A stretch of 64,000 bases of DNA, taken from Atkinsonella hypoxylon. Its lineage: Eukaryota > Ascomycota > Sordariomycetes > Hypocreales > Clavicipitaceae. The position numbers were made by a program, and so were the translations under genes. This document shows positions 21,706 to 32,916 of this stretch, piece by piece. Below the pieces are notes generated by a model. The model was not told where the DNA came from. It searched no databases and saw only the letters and a program-made list of their open reading frames with translations. The stretch is from the NCBI GenBank assembly GCA_000729835.1, contig JFHB01000002.1:310001-374000 (forward strand), read 5' to 3'. Numbering within the stretch: the stretch's first letter is position 1; each line of letters begins with the position of its first letter.

Positions 21706-23312
21706 ATGGAAAAATTCCCCGATCACATAGACGCGCCACGCATGATCAATGGCTCATCCCGATCCCCAAGTCCCCTGAAACCCGCCTCAGGATATGGCCT
21801 TCCCAATGGGAACATGACACATTCAGACAGACGGTCGGGGCCCTCTACGAAGAACCAGAACGGCAGCGCGGCAAATGGACAGCATCAAGGACTATCTCCC
21901 TGGTCTGCATCAAACGGCTCCACGCGTGGCCATGGCCATCAAAAGAGTCTCAGCGATGCCCTTCGCACTATTCGCACCAGGAAAGCAAGCGTCAGTCAGA
22001 ACGCCCATGAAATTGCTGATGCGCTGCGCGCTCCAGTCTCTCCAAAGCTTGTTGTAAGTATATTGTTTGTCTCGGGCCCTTTTTTTTTTTTCTTTGTGCG
22101 CAAGTCTAAACGTCTTCATCTCCTACTCACATCGCTGTGACCCAGATTCTGTGTATCATGTGGTACACATCTTCCGCTCTCACCAACACATCCTCGAAAA
22201 CTATTCTCACCGCTTTCGACAAACCAGCGACGCTAACCTTGGTTCAATTCGCAATGGTCGCTCCTTTTTGTATCTTCATGTCGTGGCTGGCTGCCCTATT
22301 TCCTAACCTCCGCCAGCAAGTCTCGGCCTTCAAACATCCAATTCGCCGACCATCTCGAGACGTAATCATGACAACTCTGCCGCTCGCGGCTTTTCAGATC
22401 GGTGGCCATCTGCTCACTTGGATTGCTACTGCCAAAATTCCGGTCTCTCTAGTGCACACCATCAAGGGCCTGTCGCCTTTATTTACCGTTCTGGCTTATA
22501 GAATATTTTATGACATTCGATACCCGCAAGCAACCTATTTGTCACTAATACCCCTAACAATAGGAGTCATGTTGGCTTGCTCTGGAAAATCCGGCTATGG
22601 CGGACAGATGATTGGTGTCATCCAAGCTTTTTTGTCAACTCTTATATTCGTGACTCAGAACATAGTGTCGAAAAAAATATTCAACGAAGCCGCCAAGGCG
22701 GAAGCTGAAGGTCGCGGCGTTCAATCTAAAAAACTGGATAAGTTGAATTTGCTTTGCTACTCATCCGGTATCGCCTTCATCGTCATGTTGCCTATCTGGT
22801 TTTGGAGCGAAGGCATCACCCTTCTTGAAGACTTCTTTCACGACGGCTCCCTTGATCTGAGTAACAGAAAGGATGCTATGGACCATGGTCGTTTGATCGT
22901 TGAGTTCGTCTTGAACGGCATTTTTCACTTCACCCAGAACATGCTGGCGTTTGTACTTCTGTCCATGGTCTCACCTGTCACCTACTCTGTGGCAAGTCTG
23001 ATCAAGCGAGTATTCGTCATCGTCTTGTCCATTCTCTGGTTCCGAAATCCAACAACGCCCGTCCAAGCAGCCGGCATTTCCTTGACGTTCCTCGGTCTAT
23101 ATCTGTATGACCGTACGAGCGAGGGCAACAAAGCTGACAGAAAAGCAAGTATGATGACGGAATCCCGCATGGGGACACCATTACTGCCGCTGGAAGAGAA
23201 TCCAGACAGATCCCAAATCAACTTGAACGGAAGACCTTCCCGTCGCTCTTTTGGCGGCACTGAACTTGGCACTTTCACAGGGAGTAGCAGCACCAAGGAA
23301 TCGATCGATTGA
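21706..23312 (+). CDS. SLY41: SLY41-type triose-phosphate-translocator family transporter
   Basis: Two exons, 21706-22053 and 22146-23312, give 504 residues. The first 115 are polar and disordered. The rest is a drug/metabolite-superfamily protein of the TPT family with about nine to ten hydrophobic helices: ILCIMWYTSSALTNTSSKTI opens helix 1, then TLVQFAMVAPFCIF, PLAAFQIGGHLLTWIA, PVSLVHTIKGLSPLFTVLAY, and FTQNMLAFVLLSMVSPVTYS near the end. The VHTIKGLSPLFTV and SPVTYSVASLIKRVFVI stretches are characteristic of Sly41. Yeast SLY41 is an ER/Golgi membrane protein found as a suppressor of Ypt1 loss; its transported substrate is not something I can infer here. The polar C-terminal tail is cytosolic by inference. 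The intron after KLV starts GTAAGT and has a long T run. Confidence 0.85.
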
Positions 23313-23884
23313 TTCTTCTTGACCGTGTCACCAAACAGGCAGGCAGGGCCTTCCTCCGTGACGAAACATTCACAAATTGGTATCGACACAAAGCTCAACT
23401 ATGCACCCTTCGTCGAGAGGACCATATTTACTGTTCGTGCTACGACTGTTGTGGCCTAATGATGCATTGCCACATTCACATTGGGGGCTTTTTGGCGTTC
23501 GGACTTTCTCGCGATAGGGTATGTAAGGTAATTTTGCTCGAATTTTTGAGAAAATAAAATTCCCGCAACTCATGACAAAATCTAATAGGCGCGAGGACCA
23601 TATAATGGTTGTATGGTTGCGCTTCATGCATACTTGCATGGCATGTTTAGGATTTGCAATTTCTCAGCTGTAAAATGATGAAGAATGAAATCAACATCAT
23701 GATTCGCCCCGAGGGGTTCATGTACAATTTATGATATTGTTTGTATGAGTTCCCATGTCTGTCCATTTTATTTGGACAACAGGAAATTTCATGACATGCC
23801 GGTTCTTGATGATTTAAGACGCACTTTTCAACCAGTTTCATTCGCGTGTGTCATATGTATGCCCTTATCTACACGTGAGTCACA
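23313..23884. other. Convergent 3' intergenic region, SLY41 / ORC5
   Basis: About 570 bp, AT-rich, probably two 3' UTRs. No further feature was recognised. Confidence 0.4.
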
Positions 23885-25610
23885 TTATTCGATGAGCCAT
23901 TCTTCAACTTCAACTCCAATACTTCTGCCTATACCCCTTATGGCTTCCCAATCGACGTTTATTCGCCACTTGCCTGCCCTATCCATCAAGTCTCCATTAC
24001 CTACTCGGACTAATAATCGAAGACTTGCAAGCGTCGCGATGGCTGTTCCAATGTCACCATCTAGGCCACTGGCACCGACAGTACTGCCTTCAGGTGCCCA
24101 TTCGCCTCTCACAGCTTCAAAGATCGCCATCACCCGTTCCAGAACGAAGGCATGGGCTCCCAACAACTTTCTCGCTATCTTTCGGTGCTTACTGCGAGGT
24201 GTGCCCTTGTTGGCAACAAATCCACCACCCCGCCGGCGTTTTCGGCCATGATGATACGTTGAGAACAGAAGAAGGTCATGTTTCGTGGCGTTGTGGGAGG
24301 CAAGGTAGGCAGCTAACAGGAGAAGGCGAGCCGCGATGGGCAGTAAAGCCGTGAGATCTGTAGCGGCAGGCATGCTAGCTGTCGCGGTTTTGGCAGGTGT
24401 GGTGCCATCCTTGGTCGTCACATCACTACGTATAGATGCCGACTCAGGCTTCAATGCCACAATGCTTGGGTTCAGTAACGACTCATCCTGAAAATGGACC
24501 CGAACGGCTACCAGGAGTTTTGAGAATTCCTTATGCGAATGAGTACCGGCCAGCACGGGTGCTATAAACGTCGGCCACAGGGCTCGGCAGCTATGTCGAA
24601 ATGATGGCAACGTACGCGACGCAGAGCGTACAAAAGCATCATGGACAGCAGCGCAGAAGCGTGTCCAGAGCTCGTTGGTCTCTTGCTGTGTCAAGCCAGA
24701 GATTGGATTCGGTGATGAAAGGGACATTATGCGAACGAATTCGGGTTTCGTGTACGGAGGGAAGTGAAGATGCGCAGAAGCGGCTGTTCGAAGAAACCCA
24801 GCAGGCGGGGCAGTGACAATGAACACACAAGTGAGGCATGGAATCTGTAGAGACAAGACGTTAGATCCAATTACAATTTCGTACTGGTATTCCGCCTGGG
24901 TTTACGCAAAGCCCAAGATACTTTAGAGACACATATAGTCCGGCCAAGAACTCACAATTTCTGACAAGCGAGCTAGTCCTGGCAGCAATGTCGGCGGCGC
25001 ATCTCGTTGTCTATCGATCGCGTCCAATACCAGGACGAACCTCCATCTTGGGTCCCTGGCCGAGTCCTGTAGCATCGTGCTCACGGCGACAGATAACTGT
25101 GCCAAGGTTTCACATCGTCTCTGCCTACGTAATGTGGCATATGATAGTGAGGACAAGCCTCCCGAACATTCATCTAGTTGTAAGGTATCGGCGATGGAAC
25201 CCACGATGCGCTCGTATAAATGCCGGCTCGTGATACATTGTGCCGCATTCACAATTACATGGGCAAAGTCTCCACCTTTTGATCCAGCGCTCAAAGTATC
25301 AGCTATCCGCTTTAGTAGAGTTTCCGTTATGCTCGACTTTCCGGTGGCTTCGGTCCCGTGAAGAACGATGTTTCGACATTGCACGCCATCGGGCTGTCAA
25401 GAGAAGAGAGGTCAGCAACAGTCTCAAATTTGCTCATTCTCATCACACTCATGCTACTAAACTGGGCCTACAATGTTTAATGGAAAGGGGCGCGGGTGGT
25501 CCTACATGTACGAGTGTTGCAAGCGATCGAATCTGGTGCTCCCGACCTGGAAAGCTTGTAACCAAAGGTGCAAGAAGCTCGTCATCGAGTGGGCGGAAAA
25601 GCGAGCCCAT
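23885..25610 (-). CDS. ORC5: Origin recognition complex subunit 5
   Basis: Three exons, 25610-25506, 25393-24956 and 24844-23885, give 500 residues. Exon 1 encodes MGSLFRPLDD...FPGREHQIRSLATLVH, the usual fungal Orc5 opening. Exon 2 has the Walker A motif GTEATGKS and a Walker B-like VLVLDAID, so the AAA+ fold that binds ATP is intact. Exon 3 carries the IPCLTCVFIVTAPP segment, the lid and the C-terminal winged-helix-like part with a basic insert (GRKRRRGGGF). ORC5 is part of the six-subunit complex that marks replication origins and loads MCM helicases. Intron 1 uses CAT|GTAGGA rather than a nearby GT, since only this donor keeps the frame into PDGVQCRNIVLHG. It lies just downstream of MUS7 on the same strand. 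Confidence 0.92.
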
Positions 25611-26059
25611 CTTTGAGGAGCTAGGCTCCTAACGGGCCCATCGGAACTCCAGAAGCCACGAAATATTGAGGAAAAAACAGGGAATGTTTTATGCTGTTGG
25701 CGCACAAAAAGTTTCTGGATCTGTTGGTGTGATAAACGACGGGGTTGCGCAGTTGGCAGCTTGAAGCTATTAGATAGTTAAAGCGTGGGCTGGATGAGGC
25801 TAGCCGCGTCCTGTCACAAAGGGCCCGCATTGAGTACCCATTGTGGCGCAAGACGTCGTCACGCGTGATAAGGTGATATCGCTTTGGGGGGGAGGAAAGG
25901 AAGGAAGGAACGGCGGGAAAAAAAAAGGACAAGTTTTTGAGTCAACCTCAGTATATATGCACGAATTCTCGTTGAAGTGGTGCAAAGAATTGATTTTTCT
26001 GTCTACGTCTTCCTTCTTCGTGCTGATACTCCAATACAAGTAAACGCCAGATAATGCTT
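25611..26059. other. Intergenic, MUS7 3' end to ORC5 promoter
   Basis: About 450 bp containing a purine-rich block (GGGGGGGAGGAAAGGAAGG region near 25885-25927). No coding frame was recognised. Confidence 0.4.
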
Positions 26060-29000
26060 TCAAAACACATCGCTTATGCTATAATGTGTATGCAACGACC
26101 CATTCGTCCTGAGCCACCACCAACACCACTCTCTTGTCTGATCATACAGATTTTTTAAGAGATCCTTGAAATCCCACTGAGCCAGGGTCAGCCCACCTGG
26201 GCTTCCTGTTTTCGCTCTCGGCATGTCGATCCAAATACTATCAGTCGTAACTCTCCACGCCTTTTTTATATCCTGAACCATGTTCTCCGTAAAATTCATT
26301 ACGTCCGAGTCAAGGCTATATTGCGTGATCTTCGATTCTTCTATTGCTGTGAAGAGTTTGTCAGCAAAGATCTCCTTAGCCTCCAATCCATTTGCTTCGA
26401 ACTCTTTTTGCAAGTATCGCTCTGCAATGGAGACCCCGCCCGAGATGCTTATAAGCAAATGCCAAAGCTTCGGCCATTCATTCGATGAAGGCCTCGAAAT
26501 AGCAAGTGCGTGTAATGACGGCCAAAGGAGATTCTGAAGTGCAACAAGTTGCCCAAATATGTAAAGTTGTCGTAATGTGAGGTGGCTTCTTTGTGTTTGA
26601 CTATCATGTAGTCCTTTCCAAATTGTGCAAAACAGAACGTAAAATGCCCCGATATCTTCTTGGCCAAGCTCATATGAGACCACATTAGCTGCATAACGCC
26701 GCCGCAGGACTTCGAGGTATATGTCCAGTAACGGGAAGGCGTCATGCTCCATAAAGACGACGTTTATAACAGCAGGAAGCATTTTGCACAAAATAAAGTC
26801 TTTGATGTTTCTGTTGAGCATGCTTCTCAGAAGCATCTCGATTTGCTCGCCGATTTTGTTATTTACGATCGAGAATTTTGCGTTGGTGAAGAGGAGGTAG
26901 AACAAAGGTCGCCTGCTGCGAGTATCACCATCTTGCAACCTCAGACCGTACGACACAATACTTGCGACCTGGAGCTGCGGGTCTCCCACAGGCGGCGAGT
27001 ACTCCTTGCTGATCTGATAAAAGTAGCTGTCGACTGCGCAAATATCTGAGGCATACGTCTTGATTAATAGAATAATATTCTGAATGAATGACACAAAGTT
27101 GTCATGTTCACGCCCTGTGAGCGTTTGACAAGTTGCCTTGAGGTCATTCTTCATCTGTTCCATGACAGTTTTTAAGGCTGATAGATACTCTGCCGCCAAT
27201 GCTCTTTGGAGAGTGGGAGCTGCGTCCCGCAATGATTCGCGCATGTATGAGACAGAATACTGAAACAATTCTTGAGTCATGCTGTAGTCGGGCAACGAAC
27301 ACAAATCTGCAATTGTATCCGGGACTAGCTTCATCCCATGACGAAGAAGTTCTTGGCCCAGTTGTAACTCATAATGTAGAACCTTTTGAGGCTTGACAAG
27401 ACTAGACATCCAGAGTTCAGAAAGGCTGAAGCCGGCATCTTCAAAATTGTCGATATTATATTGCAACAGGGTGGAGATGAATAAGGTGAGATTCTTACGT
27501 TGACTCAAGCTCAAATTTTGTGGTAGTGCGTTGAAAAGTTGATACTTGCCCTTGTTAAAGAGTTCAGATAAGCGTATCAAACCGCCATTGACGAACCTCA
27601 AACTCAATCGAGCTGCAACGACCACCAGCTGTACCACGCAGTTCTCCTGATCTGTATTGGTAGTCGCAGGCAAATTGTCTTGGAATCGTGTTGAAAACAG
27701 ATGTCTCGCCATGGTAAAAAAGCTCTGAGATAATTCTTGGTCCAGCACCAAAAGCGCGTCATCTGCCACAGCAGAGTCTAGGATCTGGCTCTCGCTCTGC
27801 TGACTTTCTTCGTTTGCTTTGAAATTGTCAATTTTTGAAAGTAGGGATTCAAGGGTTGCCAATGACGCCCGGAGTATTCCCCATTCCAATTCAGGCGGTG
27901 CTACCGAGAATTGAGTAAAGATACTTCGCAGTTGAGTTCTGTTCATTGCAAACGTCGCAGAAGCTAGGTCTGGGGCGTGTCTCACAACGTCGAGGGAAGC
28001 CAGAACGGATGCATAAACAATATCCATTAATGCAGTCTTGTTGATTGCAATTGTTGTGTTCACCATTTCCTTGCTAATGGAGTGACTAGCCTCTTTATCC
28101 AATGTTGCAAGTTGCAAGGCAACATCTGAGGCCACTGAATTGAACTGCTGCAAGATTTGCTCAAAGAAAGTGTTCCTCCAAGCGTGAAATCCTTTCCATG
28201 ATGAGCTGGCTTCTCCATTCGTAATGACATAACGAGAAAGCTGGGTCCAGGCGCGCAGGTTGATTAAACAGGCTTCTTTGTGAGAGGTGGCAGGAACAAC
28301 AAGGAGTTGAATAACCCTAGGAGAAGGGCGATATTCTGGCGGTGCTGCCCAGAACAAGGTGCAGAGCAGATCGTGGTGATTACGCAGTGCTGCCAGGTCG
28401 CGTTCATGGACCTTCTCCTCTTTGTTATGCTGTCTATTGTGATTTGGCTTGGTCCTCGTCACTAAATTACCAACATCCTTCAGACAGCTTGCATTACGGA
28501 GCTTCCTAATAGCAATTGCGATGAGCTTCAGGAAAATGTGAAAACAGCAATCCTGTGGCTCAATTTGTAAATTGGGCTGCGCATGCAAATTTTCGAGAAA
28601 TGAGGGAGATTTATAAACTTCTTCGTTGCGAAGATGAGCAAGCTGATGGGTTCCAAAGAAGTCGAAGATCAACCCAACCATACTGACACATCTTTTCCAT
28701 CCCCACTCTTGGACGAGAAAATGGCATCGTCCTATAAGAGCTCGGCAGTAACTGTTGAAACTGGGGGCTTGACGCGGGTTTTGCTCATACAACTGGAAAA
28801 CGCGCTTAAGCAATCTCTGCGGAATTGCCCAACCTTCATATGTTGTCTCATGCCGCTGACCCGACAGCAAGATCCCTGAGTCGTTGAATTCAAAGAGAGG
28901 AAGCAGTGTGAACATATTTTGCCAGACGCGTTCATGATCTTGGGCATTGATACTTGTGGTATCCTGTTCGAGAGCGGTATGATTCTTCACCAAATCCCAA

Positions 29001-32000
29001 AAAGAGCCTTTCTGTATTTGGGCTAAACCTAGAATTTTGATGTTCATTACCCAAGAATGTATTATCGCATGTTCGTTTCGAATGCCGCTGCCCCTCAAAT
29101 CTTCCCTGTTAAGATCGATATAAAAGTTTCGGAGGCTTCCAAGCCCAACCTTAGTGAGAGTTGACAAGGAAGTGTGCGCAATCGCTTTAATTAGGTCTTC
29201 CGCAGCAAATGACTCCCTGATTAAACTTTCGTCCGATCGACAAATCCTGAGGACCATAAATGCTATCAGAAGCAGCCTATCATACAACTGCAAGAAATGG
29301 TGTATATTTTGATGATTCCAGGCAAGTGGTTGAGGAGAAGTAAAGACGCGATCGTTGAAAGAACGCACGCATTCTCGGATCCGCAAGGCGAATGATAGTT
29401 TTGCGCCATCCTCCGCGAAGCTCAGGGTATCTTTGATATAGTGAAGCACGAAGGTAATAGTTTCAACAGGTGTCGGCTCAAGTAGCGTTGTGTTCTCGGT
29501 TCTCGTCAACAGTGTCGCTATCTGGTCAGCGATGTAATCAAGTACTACGCCAAACTCAGAAGACACTTGAGCGTTCCATGGACCCCATCTCAGAACGTGT
29601 GCATTCAAGGTCATCGAGCGCCTAGGCCGGGACTCAGTCCAGTCTGTAGGAAGTGTGAGAGTAGCGCAAGACTGTAATTGACCGCTTCCTATGAGGGTGG
29701 ACTCATGGAAGAATACTCCAGCTGGAAGTGGGAATATCTCAAAATGGTGAGTGTACTGAGTCCCGTAAGGGCCTAAGCCATGCAGCTTGTCGAAATTGCC
29801 ATTTTCTGTGACAACTGCATCGGAATCTCCTATAGCAAAGCATTGCTCGGGCACTGGGTCGTGGGCATGGCTGTATTGTGGTGCGCTAACATCAACTTTC
29901 CTCGGCAAGGTCCGTTTTCGACAGCGAAGTCTGGCTTTGCCGTATTTACATGCCGCCCACTGAGCGCCTGGAGCCACTTGAGGGAGAACCGATATTGAAG
30001 ATGATGTTTCCTCAGCGTTAGAATTTTCTTCGTTTCTAGGCTCACTACATGCCGCTGTAGAGTCGCCGTGGTGATATAGATTATCAAGAAACTTCTTCCT
30101 TGAGTGAAAGCCAAATTTCGTCATACGGTAAAGCCCAAGTGTTTCCAGCTGCGCAGGTCGTGTCGGTATTGTGAGGGCCGGCGTGACTGGCGCAACGTTC
30201 CTCCGTTGTACACTGTCACTTGTTGATGCTCTTGGTTGGCTACGCGACAAGTATCTAACCGAACCCCCATCGCTGACTTGTTTGACAAATTTTCGAGCAG
30301 TCATATTTTTCCCTGGTGAGGCTGAAATTTCTCGAACTTGATTTCCAGATGACTCTTTCAGTACAGTAGGTCTATTCTTCGTCTTTGACAAAGACTTGGC
30401 CATCTCAGTTACGTAACCACGCTGCTTGATTAATCCAGATCGCCATTGGTTCAAGACTGATACAGCATCAATTTGATCTTGTCGTACAGCGAGCTGTATC
30501 GTCTTTGTGTACGGATAGGAACGCCCTTGACCGATTCGACTTCTTGCTGTGCGCGCAGCAATCCTGAGAAACCGGGGGGCATTCGGTTGAATTGTATCCA
30601 GAATACCTAATTTTGCTTGTTGCCGTCTTCTGTTCGCCGAATTTCGTGGAATGGTTCTGTTAGCCTTCATTCTAGTGGTCTTCTTTTGCACTGGAGAGTA
30701 TGAAGTGACGTCGTTAAGGCCGGTTTGCCCCAGATGGCCAATAAGCTTTGTTTGCTGAGGCTTGGCCAAGCGATGAGTTCGATTGTAGGTTCGCTTATTT
30801 GCCTTACTATTTTGCCGGCTAATCATGGTGGCAGGCAATCTCTGCTGACGCTTTGCAGATGCTTTGGAGGACGTCATGATCTCAACACGGTTGTCCTCAA
30901 TTACGGAGTCACCATCTTCGTCATTGTTGACGGCAAATACTGCTGTGTCGTTCTGCGAAGCTCCAACCTCTGTAGTGTAGAAAGTCGGCTCGATTGGAGC
31001 GTCAATATGGCCTATGTGAGTTAGAGGAAGCGTAGTACTTCCCTCGTCCTCCGAGTCATCAAAAAAGTCTGGTATAGTGGTGCTACCAGGTATTGCTTGC
31101 CGTAACTGTGCAACTCCACGTCTTCCTTCGCTCTGAAGCGCTCCGCGCGAACGATGATTACTTTTAACGGCCTTGTGCGCCTTCTCACGTCCAGTTTGTT
31201 GATCCAGCCGCAACCATGATGCAGGTAGAACACCTCGTATTCGACGGCCCATAACAGTAACGACTTCTTCATCATCGTTTTCAGACATAGGTTCAGGATC
31301 AGAAATGTCACATTGTTCACTTTTCAAAGGTGTTTCTGAAGCTGCGTCATCGTCGGAAGAGAACACGGACATATTGTCTAGAATATGCTGCTGCTTGGCA
31401 AGGTTCTTGGCTATGGCTGGTTCTGAATTCCTCTCAAGGCTAGGTGAGTCTGACTTCCCGCTGAAACCAGTCCGAAATCCACGCGACATCAAAGGACTGT
31501 GGGAGCGTTGTTCATGTTGGGGATCGGCGTCTCCCAAGACATGGAATGTGTCTTGCTCCACAGGATCACTGTCAATGATAGTGCGCCTCCTTCGCTTCCT
31601 TATAGAAGACTTTGTGGATTTGGCACTCCTTTTCTTAGCTCTGGCTGAGGAATTTCTGGGTAGTTTTGACAGCAAGTCGTCCAAGGCGGGTAAATCCTGA
31701 TCGAAAAGGCTAGTGCTGTCGGTCTCTCCCGAAGAGCTTGCCGGAGTGCTAGCGTCCATAGGTCTAAGTGGAGGTGATTGTCGTAATGGAGTGGAAGATG
31801 ATAAGCGCAATCTCTTAGGTTCAGGGGGAGCGTCTTCGTCCAGGGAAGGTAATGTCGTAGAAAGTAGTTGAGTAGACTGTGGGCTATCATCTTCGAAAAC
31901 CGAGTTCTGAGAAAGCCGTGGCGAGTCATTCGTCCTGAAACTCTCAGATTCAGTAGCCACTTTCAAAGGCTTCAAGCCGTGTGACCTCCATGTGCTGCTA

Positions 32001-32548
32001 AACTGAGCACTTTCGAGCAAATAAGGGTGTTCTTGTATCGGTTTTCTAGGGCGAAGAGACCGCTCATAGCGAACTGCAACGCGAAGTGCTTCGCTATCAG
32101 GATTCTTAGCAGACTTCGCGGTTTCGCCAGCGACGTCTTTGTTGTTTTGGGCGATTTCGGGTTTCGACCAACCAGCAGAGTCTGTATTAGATATACTGTG
32201 GCTTGGTGACGGGAATGAGGTGGCACGCGGATTCGGTCGTTCTGGATCTCGGTCACTTATATCTTGGAATTCGTCCCCAAAACTTTGAGATTCACCCTCA
32301 TTGGGTACCGAAGACAAGGGTGACGAAGCTTCTGAGCGAAGTGTCAAATCGTCGATGGGCGTTTTGCCACCGGCTAAGGGAATTCGATCATTCTGGGAAT
32401 CTGGAAAGTTCCAAATATCGAACTCTTTATAGGTATCTGAGAATGAGACATGATCTCCTTCGGCGACCCGAGGGCCAGACTGTTGACTTTCAAGTCCCGC
32501 TTCGTCTTCTGAATCTGGAATTTCGCCTGATTCTTTCCAATCAACCAT
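26060..32548 (-). CDS. MUS7: MUS7/MMS22 family replication-fork repair protein
   Basis: A single uninterrupted reading frame of 2162 codons from the ATG at 32548 (MVDWKESGEIPDSEDEAG). The frame is open 81 codons further upstream, but the opening chosen here is the usual start of the family. Residues 1-700 are acidic, serine-rich and disordered, with blocks such as GRRIRGVLPASWLRLDQQ. A basic linker follows. From about residue 800 comes the conserved Mus7/MMS22 region, recognisable by LHGLGPYGTQYTHHFEIF and PLPAGVFFHESTLIGSGQL, then a long helical C-terminus. In yeasts this protein partners a Rtt101/Cul4-type ubiquitin ligase and supports repair of stalled or broken replication forks; loss causes MMS and camptothecin sensitivity. 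A 6.5-kb gene without introns is unusual among its neighbours. Confidence 0.9.
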   Translation of the reverse strand: MVDWKESGEIPDSEDEAGLESQQSGPRVAEGDHVSFSDTYKEFDIWNFPDSQNDRIPLAGGKTPIDDLTLRSEASSPLSSVPNEGESQSFGDEFQDISDRDPERPNPRATSFPSPSHSISNTDSAGWSKPEIAQNNKDVAGETAKSAKNPDSEALRVAVRYERSLRPRKPIQEHPYLLESAQFSSTWRSHGLKPLKVATESESFRTNDSPRLSQNSVFEDDSPQSTQLLSTTLPSLDEDAPPEPKRLRLSSSTPLRQSPPLRPMDASTPASSSGETDSTSLFDQDLPALDDLLSKLPRNSSARAKKRSAKSTKSSIRKRRRRTIIDSDPVEQDTFHVLGDADPQHEQRSHSPLMSRGFRTGFSGKSDSPSLERNSEPAIAKNLAKQQHILDNMSVFSSDDDAASETPLKSEQCDISDPEPMSENDDEEVVTVMGRRIRGVLPASWLRLDQQTGREKAHKAVKSNHRSRGALQSEGRRGVAQLRQAIPGSTTIPDFFDDSEDEGSTTLPLTHIGHIDAPIEPTFYTTEVGASQNDTAVFAVNNDEDGDSVIEDNRVEIMTSSKASAKRQQRLPATMISRQNSKANKRTYNRTHRLAKPQQTKLIGHLGQTGLNDVTSYSPVQKKTTRMKANRTIPRNSANRRRQQAKLGILDTIQPNAPRFLRIAARTARSRIGQGRSYPYTKTIQLAVRQDQIDAVSVLNQWRSGLIKQRGYVTEMAKSLSKTKNRPTVLKESSGNQVREISASPGKNMTARKFVKQVSDGGSVRYLSRSQPRASTSDSVQRRNVAPVTPALTIPTRPAQLETLGLYRMTKFGFHSRKKFLDNLYHHGDSTAACSEPRNEENSNAEETSSSISVLPQVAPGAQWAACKYGKARLRCRKRTLPRKVDVSAPQYSHAHDPVPEQCFAIGDSDAVVTENGNFDKLHGLGPYGTQYTHHFEIFPLPAGVFFHESTLIGSGQLQSCATLTLPTDWTESRPRRSMTLNAHVLRWGPWNAQVSSEFGVVLDYIADQIATLLTRTENTTLLEPTPVETITFVLHYIKDTLSFAEDGAKLSFALRIRECVRSFNDRVFTSPQPLAWNHQNIHHFLQLYDRLLLIAFMVLRICRSDESLIRESFAAEDLIKAIAHTSLSTLTKVGLGSLRNFYIDLNREDLRGSGIRNEHAIIHSWVMNIKILGLAQIQKGSFWDLVKNHTALEQDTTSINAQDHERVWQNMFTLLPLFEFNDSGILLSGQRHETTYEGWAIPQRLLKRVFQLYEQNPRQAPSFNSYCRALIGRCHFLVQEWGWKRCVSMVGLIFDFFGTHQLAHLRNEEVYKSPSFLENLHAQPNLQIEPQDCCFHIFLKLIAIAIRKLRNASCLKDVGNLVTRTKPNHNRQHNKEEKVHERDLAALRNHHDLLCTLFWAAPPEYRPSPRVIQLLVVPATSHKEACLINLRAWTQLSRYVITNGEASSSWKGFHAWRNTFFEQILQQFNSVASDVALQLATLDKEASHSISKEMVNTTIAINKTALMDIVYASVLASLDVVRHAPDLASATFAMNRTQLRSIFTQFSVAPPELEWGILRASLATLESLLSKIDNFKANEESQQSESQILDSAVADDALLVLDQELSQSFFTMARHLFSTRFQDNLPATTNTDQENCVVQLVVVAARLSLRFVNGGLIRLSELFNKGKYQLFNALPQNLSLSQRKNLTLFISTLLQYNIDNFEDAGFSLSELWMSSLVKPQKVLHYELQLGQELLRHGMKLVPDTIADLCSLPDYSMTQELFQYSVSYMRESLRDAAPTLQRALAAEYLSALKTVMEQMKNDLKATCQTLTGREHDNFVSFIQNIILLIKTYASDICAVDSYFYQISKEYSPPVGDPQLQVASIVSYGLRLQDGDTRSRRPLFYLLFTNAKFSIVNNKIGEQIEMLLRSMLNRNIKDFILCKMLPAVINVVFMEHDAFPLLDIYLEVLRRRYAANVVSYELGQEDIGAFYVLFCTIWKGLHDSQTQRSHLTLRQLYIFGQLVALQNLLWPSLHALAISRPSSNEWPKLWHLLISISGGVSIAERYLQKEFEANGLEAKEIFADKLFTAIEESKITQYSLDSDVMNFTENMVQDIKKAWRVTTDSIWIDMPRAKTGSPGGLTLAQWDFKDLLKNLYDQTREWCWWWLRTNGSLHTHYSISDVF

Positions 32549-32916
32549 GGCGGGAACTCGTGCATACGATGCATGACAGCAAAGTAAGCGCTGATGACGA
32601 ACTTCAAAGTTGGCATTAAATATAGGTTGATCAATGAACCAATTCACAACATTAGCAACAAATTGCAGATTCAACCTGCATTGAGATATTTCGACTCTTC
32701 CGGGCCGTCTTTTCGGTATGGGTGTCGACGTGACAAACATTTTGACCGGTCGGGACCAGTTTACGCGTTTCAAGCGAGCTTCACGCGCCAAGTGGAGAAG
32801 TGTTTAAAAGAGCGGCGCGTCACTGCATGGTGACCACTGATCACAGCCACCTAACTTCAACGCCCGATGCAAGCATCACCAAATTTTCTTTGCAATAAAT
32901 TTGCTATATAGCAGAA
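32549..32916. other. Short divergent promoter, MUS7 / small gene
   Basis: About 370 bp separating the MUS7 start from the start of a small plus-strand gene. The MUS7 frame continues open to 32791 but is taken as 5' leader. Confidence 0.4.
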
